64,000 nucleotides of DNA from Bedellia somnulentella (taxonomy: Eukaryota > Arthropoda > Insecta > Lepidoptera > Bedelliidae), in the NCBI GenBank assembly GCA_963576735.1, contig OY755181.1, positions 2,790,001 through 2,854,000 on the forward strand. The letters are read 5' to 3'. Each line of letters starts with the position of its first letter. The first letter of the stretch is position 1. The position numbers and the translations under genes are program-made. Shown here piece by piece: positions 42,401-51,400 of the stretch. The notes under the pieces were generated by a model. The model was not told the DNA's origin, made no database searches, and saw only the letters and a list, made by a program, of their open reading frames with translations.

Positions 42401-45400
42401 ACTAGGTCCTAGCTCAGCGCTTGATATTGCCGAGAGGAAAAACACTGGTTTTCAGTTAACATAACAATATCTTCAACCATTAAATAACATAATAACAAAA
42501 AATCTGTGCGTGTAAATATAATATAGACTAGAGTTTTCTTGGTAAACATATAAAATACAAAATGATCAAAGGTCTCCCAAAAATTTATTTAAATAATAAT
42601 TTATTTTCATTTGATTAAATCTGTTATCCGCTGAAAACCCTATCTAAACTGTTCGGGTACATCCATTCTCAGAATATTCATCTTCTTAAAATATTTCTTC
42701 ATACTTCCTTTGTTCCATTATTAAGGATACCTATTCTATAACACCATTCGATCAAGTACATTGTATATTTATGAATACTAAACCGTTTCATAAACGAGAT
42801 AATCCGACGTTATCATAAAATACGTAAGTTATACATCAATAAAATATGTTTAATCCGTAGAAAGTAATCCTGCTATTCGATAACGAGCGATTGAAACATA
42901 TTCGAATAAAGTGATTTATCTTCATATTAAATATTGCGTAACGAAGCGTTAAGCTAATCGTCGAGAATCGAGATCATCGAACACCGAGCCATCACGTGTA
43001 ATTACGTTACGAGCCGATTTCCATACTTAAATTATGAACTACTTCCGATCCGAGGCAGCAGGAAGTGAGATTTGATTGGGTTGTGCATTTATTGCCACGT
43101 TTTTGATTTACTTAGAATAATAAAATTTATATGCATATTAACTTAATGAGATAGACCTAAGGTTTAGGCTAGTTTTAAATAATTTAGTACCCGAGAGAGT
43201 TCACTCTCCACAGATAGAACTTAAAGTTTATTAGTTGCTTAAATTGTGATGTTAGCTGTCAATTGGGTAGCCAGGGCATCCTAATGGGAAACCAATCAGC
43301 CACTTTTGGAAGTTTATTAGAGAAAAGATTGTAAAATAATATTTTCTGTTTGGTGACAGAACTCTAGCCACAACCACAAAAAAACAATTCAAACGACCCA
43401 ATGCCCTAAGTCGCCTCTTAGGAAACCAGTGACAAAAAGGGCTTGAGCTATTCTAAACTGGCCCTATACAGCATTTTAAAAACTACTTGCTAAAATAGGG
43501 ACTAATACATAGAACAGGTTTTTATTTCCATACAATCTGCCTGGAACCATGCAAAAACTCGGAAAAGTGTCTGCATGTTCTCCAATTAGTCAACAATTAA
43601 ATTAAATACATGATAAACGTACATTCAACTCATGATTGGTGACACAAAACTAGGGCCGTGTCACAATAGACACTACTAGGGATTGCAATCCGGTCCGGCG
43701 GATCCGGTAATCCGGCGGATCCGGCGTGTTTTTGGACCTACCGGATCCGGTGGGTCGGCGCCGGATCCGGTGGTGCATCCGGTAAAGCAAAAAATATGTA
43801 CGCGAAAAACTGTAGGTATGCATGAATGAATATTTGAGGCAAGCTGACGATACATTTTTTATGCCTAAAAAAATATCATGCGACAGGAAATGAAAAAAAT
43901 ACTAATCCGATTCTTAAGTGATGAAAATTTGACAGAAACAGCAGATGAAAATATTCTGATTCCATGTCATTATTGCCAATAGAAAAGAACATTACATTAA
44001 AAGAGGAACTGGAAAATCAAATCGTGCAAGAAAAAAAAGGGTATAGGGGGAAAGTTAAAGCATGGAAAGAAACAGATTACGAGAAAATACTTAAAAAGGA
44101 AATGACTGCGTATGAAGTAGAAGGAGTTAAAGGAAAATACTTATCGCTGATCTACAATTACTTAATGGCGATTAGGCCAACCAGTGTTGAGGCAGAAAGG
44201 GCCTTTTCTGCTGCAGGTTATATTTGGAGTGCCATCAGAAGCAGATTAGGAGACAGTACAATCAACACTATATGTTTTCTTAGATCGTTTTTTCAGGCAC
44301 AAAAGTAGGTAATATTAACTCGCATTTTTCCATTGCAAAAATAAATGTTTCCTGTTTTTATTGTTTCTTAGGATTATGAAAGTTGATTTTATAAGTACTG
44401 ATTTAAAAGACTGTTTTGTTAACTTAAGTCTGTGTAGATTATTAAAAAGAGTTTAATAGTATTATTATTTAAGTACTTAGTACTTACAGCAATAAGTGAG
44501 AGTCAGACTGATTACTTAGGTACTTTATTATTTAGAATAGTCTCATAATTTCATTTAGTACAAATAGTACCAAAAAGTACGTTACCAAAAAATTTAATTT
44601 AAAGTAAAATAAATAAATATGATTTTATTTTCCATAAATACGTATTTTATTTTTCTTTATATGTATTACTATAAAAACTAAAAATCACTAATACTAGGCC
44701 CAAAGTAACTTTAAAATCCGGTGAAATCCGGCCGGATTGAAAATGATACCGGATTGCAATCCCTAGACACTACGCAATTTGTAATTAAAAATTACCATTG
44801 AATGTATCACGCATCCATTGAACATTACCCTCCTGAGTTTGACAATCGTAAACAAATTAATATTCATATAATCAATTTATCGCGTTCCTAATTATCATCT
44901 ATTATCATTATAATTGTTTTGCTGTGAATTGGCTTTCATGAGTACGTATCGGTACTTGAGAAATCGTCATTCAATATTAAGATAGACGACTACGATAACA
45001 ATAGATCATATTATTATAAAAGTAATAATATAAGTCTAGAATTCTTTTCCTCGTTTCGAAATTCTAAAAGAGGCTTATTTATTAACCTTAAGTACCTAAA
45101 ACAGTCGTCATGCCAAGTAACTATTTCGTAAAGATGTAAGAAGAATAAAAAAAGGATCAAATGCAAATCGAAAGATTGTAAGGTCAACCAGAGCTTCAGA
45201 ACTAGAAATTCCTGATGGTAGTAAAATAAGGAATGTTTTGAAAAACTACGAGGAGAGATGGGTGATAGGTGACAATGGTCAGGCGAAACACGTGAGAAAA
45301 TCCTTATGACTGCGTTGTGCTTAGTTTTCTACAGTATTCTTTTAGAGCCGTATAAAGCGTAGAAATAAGCCTGTTCCCTATTACAAAATAAAATGTGGAT

Positions 45401-48400
45401 ATACTTAATACCAGTATAGTTACCATGAGGCGCGTGAGAACGAGTATGTCACTGTGAGATATTGACAGATTTGGTATGAATAATCGATCAGATTTTCACT
45501 TTTAGCATAATATATTTATGACGTCCGTTGCCGAGTGGATAGGTGACTAGCCTCATAAGTCATAATATAAATGACACTGATGTGCCAGTAAAAACTACTA
45601 CGGGGGCAGATGACAAAATGTCAAAAGCTGAATTTCACACTTGGTGACTATGTTAAACAGTGAAAGTATAACAATTTAAATATATCAAAGAATAACAGGG
45701 GTTTTAATAACACTTGAAACTCCGATACCAAACAAATAGTGTTGTCAAACTGTCTAGACATGCCGAGGAGAACCTACAATGCTTACTGAATATAAAACAA
45801 ATTCTTAGAAAACAATATTAATGGGAACTAAAGTGTTGTATTACCATTTAATACCAACGTTTAGTAGAATAGAAAAATCGGGGATAAATAAGGTTCTTCT
45901 GCAAAAAGATAATATTATTTTTCCATATAAGGTTACAGTTGATGAGTTTAGCAAATAATACATTTTACATTTGAATAGAAGAATTTAACATTTTACATTT
46001 AACTTTCACCATCGAACGGGTGCTAACACCACAGTGTTACAGACTCGTTAGCCTTTCATCTCTTAGATGAAACGTGAAAAATGCTGCTTGAATCCCATAA
46101 AAACATCAATATCAATTTAAAAAAACTAAAATGAAGACAAAACGGTAAGAACATAATTATGGTTATATGAATACACAGTAAAAAGGAAAGTCGTATTCGG
46201 CATCTGCCTGTCAATCAGTTTATCAGCCACACGTCTTTTCATCTTAGTATCCAAGCGTAAAGATGCATTATTTATTAATCAGATCAATATTGAATAATAG
46301 CTTTTACAACGAAAATTATAAGTTAAAATGTTACATATTTGTGGACAAACCCACTCTTTACTCATTGCTATAAACAGTCAAAACATACATACATACATAT
46401 ACTCACGGCTATAAATCCCATGAAGGGGTAGCCAGAGCTAGGGAATTAGAAATTCCTCAACCACTTTTGGAATTTAAGTGGGGAAAAGATGGTGAAATAA
46501 AGGTTTTTGGTGATGGGTCTCCAACCGCATCGCCCAAAAATCCCTTAAAAAGCCCCAATACCGTAAGTCGCCTCTTACGTACACCCACCGGAAGAAATGG
46601 GGTAGTGCTATTCTAAGCTGACGCTACAAAGAAGCCACTACGTTATAAAATCACCCTCTGCAACACCGACGGATATAACCATCTCTTTGTGGCGTTAGTG
46701 CTGTGTTACTAAGTCTAATGTAAGAAAATTCAGACAAGGCTGAGCTAGGTCACTAGAATTGGAGACCAACCATTATAACTTATAAGCTGTGTTTGTTGTT
46801 GTTGCTGTTTTTGATTTTTATGTGTAGTGTCGGCTTAGAATAGCACTACCCCGTTTCTTCCCGTGGGTGTACGTAAGAGGCGACTAAGGGTATTGGGGCT
46901 AGTAATGAATTTTAGGACGATGCGGTTGGAGGACCCATAACCAACAACCTTTATTTCACCATCTTTTCCCCACTTAAATTCAAAAAGTGGTTAAAGAATT
47001 TCTAATTCTTTAGCTCTGGCTACCCCTGCTAGGGATTTATAGCCGTGAGTATATGTATGTATAAACAAGATAATCAGACGAAATGAAAAAAACAAGAGCG
47101 AACGCTTCTCTTACGCAACGTTGCAAATAAACTAAATCTAGTACAATAATTTTACAATATGTTACACACGTTGTTACGTGATATTGCAATGTAGTAAATG
47201 TGGTATGCAAACTATTTCATATTTAATCACAGGCATTCTTGATAGTTTACTTTGTAAAACTGATTACATAAGTTGAAACTTTGTAGGTATATAAATTCTA
47301 CTTTGTATGCGGATGTTTAGAATTCTCTGTAGCATAGAAATGTCAAAACTTAGGAAAACAACGTACACAACATACATATATCACACTTTTAAACAAGGAC
47401 ACAAAAAAATATCATCTTTAAAGAATACCTAGTCTTAAGCCGAAAATATTAAAGATCTGTCTCAGTCACCGTTTTAACCGTACAACATGAGAAAATCCAC
47501 GAACTGCTAACTGATTAACAGTTGCATAATGTTAAAATCATGCAAAAATATATTTTTTATATAGCTTTACCGTTTTCAAGCTGTTAAAGGTTTAATAGGC
47601 GAACAAGAGTACAGGGAGATTTAGCAGCAGCAGTTGAATCTGTAACTATACTAACCCTTAACGAGAATATGCATACATACATACATAGGTAGCCAGAGCT
47701 AGAGAATTAGAAATTCCTCGGCCACTTTTGGATGTTGCGTGAGGAAAACGAGAATATGATCATACTGTAATGTGTGCAAGCGTGTGTATGCAAAAAAAAA
47801 CATTATTATAACACCGTAATAATTAATTAATATGCTCAAGCAACCAACTTAATAATGTCCGGGCCGCTCTACCGCTAATGCTTTAACGAATAAGGCGACG
47901 AACCGAATAAAATCTCCACTAGGTAACCTTCTTTATATTGCTAACATGCTATTTTATATTGTTTTAATATTGCCGCGTAGTATCGTATAAGAATAACACT
48001 ATCCGTCCTCTTCATCGTGAGATCTATCACGTGGATGTCACACGAGGTGTGTAAGACTTTTTAAGTGATCGTTTGGAAGAAGCAATTGATAACCTATCAC
48101 CAACAATTGCTGATAATATTAGCCTCGTAGCACAACCACTGAAAGATATAACTCAGCTACGCGCTACTCTTAGTGCTGTTACACATAACTGCGAGACAGC
48201 GCGATGCGAAGCCAATTTTCAGACTATTTATCTGCATTTATTTGCCGTGTAGTGTCGGCTTAGAATAGCACTACCCCGTTTCTATCGATGGGTGTACCGA
48301 ATCAAATGATGTCTTTATCTATATAAAATAAGAATCTAAAAGTTAAATAGTGACAAAAAAGTTAAAACAAGGAATATTTAAACAGAGTAGTGTAGTGCCG

Positions 48401-51400
48401 GCTTAGAATGTCGCTACCCCTTCTTACCCACGGATGTCGTAAGAGGCGACTAAGGGTATTGGGGCTTTTTATTGGATTTTTGGGCGATGAGGTTGGAAAC
48501 CCATCACCAAGAACCTTTATTCTTACCATCTTTTCCCCACTCAACTTCCAAATGTGGCTGAGGAATTTCTAATTCCTTAGCTCTGGCTACCCCTTCTAGG
48601 GATTTATAGCCATAAGTATATGTATGCATATGTATGTTATCTGCATCATGATATCGTATCGCGCCGTTTCGCAGTTTTGTGTACAAGCCCTAAGCTGACA
48701 ACTAAACTTCAAGAGTAAAGAGTAGTAGAGAATAAGGAACCAACCGGGAAAATATCTATACTAATTGCCTAAAAGTGATACAGCACTGCATTAGCATGAG
48801 GCTTGTGAGAGAGCGTATGACACATGAGAATAATGAGATAAACTGACAGATTGCTCATTGTCTGTCAGTATCTCACTTCTCACGTGACATACTTGCTCTC
48901 ACACGCCTCATGCTACGGGGGCACCACCTTGAATCCATTATCAGCCCACAGTTGACGGTAAGTCTTCGATGCTCACTACACATTCCCGATATAAACTAAA
49001 CGATTGAGAAAATCCAAAATAGAATATTCAGTATAGATAACTCAGAGTGAAATGAGATAAGTTAATGTCGGCCACAAACCAATAAAGGAAGCAATTTACT
49101 TTTGCGCGCGACTAATCGTTGATTAAAGAAAGTAAAATAAGGATTTCCATAAAGAGATCTCTCCAGAAACATCAACGTTCACGCCGAATATCCCCCAAAG
49201 GGGTTGGCAGAGGTACTAATACTTCTGAACATCAAGTGACTTTGTCACCTGGTGTTTAGAGTACCCACGTTTTGCATGGACAGTGTACTCACGTGATAGG
49301 GGGCAGGCCTATCGCCGTTTTACGTTACGCCGTTAGTACAGAAAGATGAATTGTATTTTATATCATGTTGCAGAAATTAATGATTATGTACTCATCTCTT
49401 TACAACAGCTGTCACTAAAGCCGGTAATGCAAATACGTAGAATATAAATAAAATCCATTCACACTGATAATTTAAAGTATCCACGTTTTGAATGTAACAC
49501 TCCTAATTCCATGTATTTGTGCTTTTAATAAATGATGGTTTTAATCTTGTCTCAGCGAATGATGAATTCAAAGAAACTAATTGATATAGATACATATATA
49601 TACACACGCCATTAGTTCCCATTGGGATAGGCAAAGACTATCGATCGCTACTTTGTACCGTCCTGGTAAACCTCTCGAGCAACATCTGAATTCGTCTATA
49701 TTTTCATACACGCTCTTTTTTTCTTATTTTAAGAATAACTAGTTGACGACGTGATAGCTCAATGGACGACGTGATAACTCAATGGGTAGAACACCGGTTA
49801 ACGTGCAAGCGACTAGTGTCCAAATCCCGGGTCGGGCCTACACCAATTTGTTTTTATATAGACATATGTGTGGTTAATTTATCACGGTTGTTAACGGTGA
49901 GGGAAAACATCGTTAGGAAACCCACATGGCTGAGTTGAACTTAGTCATGTGACCGTGTATTCGTACAAAACGGCGATAGACCTGCCCCCTATCACGTGAA
50001 CACACTGTCCATGCAAAACGTGGGTACTCTGAACGCCAGGTGACAATGTCACGTGATGTTCAGAAGTATTAGTATCTCTGTCAACCCCTTCGGGGATATT
50101 CGGCGTGAACGTTTATGTTATTATGTTAACTAGTTGACCAAACATCTTTTGGAAATAACTTCTACTCAGTCATTAATCAAACAACGACTATGAGTAGTAA
50201 ATAGATGTAATTACAGATGATAGTATAGACATATTACTACGTGGTTATTGTTGCAATGACTCAATGAGTTGGTGCTAATATCATTACCGCGCGATGTAAT
50301 GGTAAACACTTCATTGCGTAGGGTGTTTATACACTAGTTACTCATGGAATTTAAGGAAAATATTCCTCTTAGAGTTACTATAATTCAATAATTTCTTTGA
50401 GGAAGTGAAATTAATACGAGTTTCTTTTTTATGTAACTGGAGGAAAATCATTATCTTCAACAACAACGTATTCATTACATTATCAAAATCACAGGTTTTG
50501 CTTCGAAGAATTATTAAGCTCTTAAGTTAAAAATTACCGTGTAGTGCCGGCTTAGAATGTCGCTACCCCTTTCTACCAACGGGTGTCGTAAGAGGCGACT
50601 AAGGGTATTGTGGCTTTTTATTGGATTTTTGGGCGATGCGGTTGGAGACCCATCACCAAAAACCTTTATTTTACCGCCTTTTCCCCACTCAACTTCCTAA
50701 AGTGGCTGAGGAATTTATGATTCCTTGGCTCTGGCTATCCCTTCTAGGGAATTATAGCCGTGAGTATATGTATGTATATGTATGTTGATCTATAAAATAA
50801 GATGTCGGAAGAAAGAAGTGAGACAGCTAAAACACTTTTAAAAGTTGGTCTTAGATTTTTTTTGCATTATTTGCGATAATCAAAAGCATGGCCATAACTT
50901 AATTTATCCATCATCCATTGAGTATGAATAAATTAGAATAAAATAATGTAGGAGTAACAAAGGAGGTTTGTCTCATCAAACAATAACAATTACATAATTA
51001 GTGATCAAAGGTCAGGCGCAGGGTCGCTGAGTACCATTGACCCATTTACGATTTATATTAGCCTCGACAGATTTCAATTGACTCACTTTTTTTTAAGAGA
51101 TTTACGCCTATACTAAATTTTCAAAACTCCGCCATATCTTCTCCTCATTCCATGGAGCCTTAATACCGGCCTATAAAGGCCTTTCACCAATTTAAGTTGC
51201 CAGTAATTATTACGGCACAAATATGTGGCCCTTTTACGACGGGCCTCATAAGAAGGCACAGAGTTCCCAAAAGTGCAATAGAGAGGGCTATAGCTAAGTT
51301 AGGTTTTACACTGGATGATCAAATCCACAACAAGCGGATTCGTAAAATTGCTAGATTAACTGATATAGCCATAAGATTTTCAAAAAGTTGCAAAGGGGAG

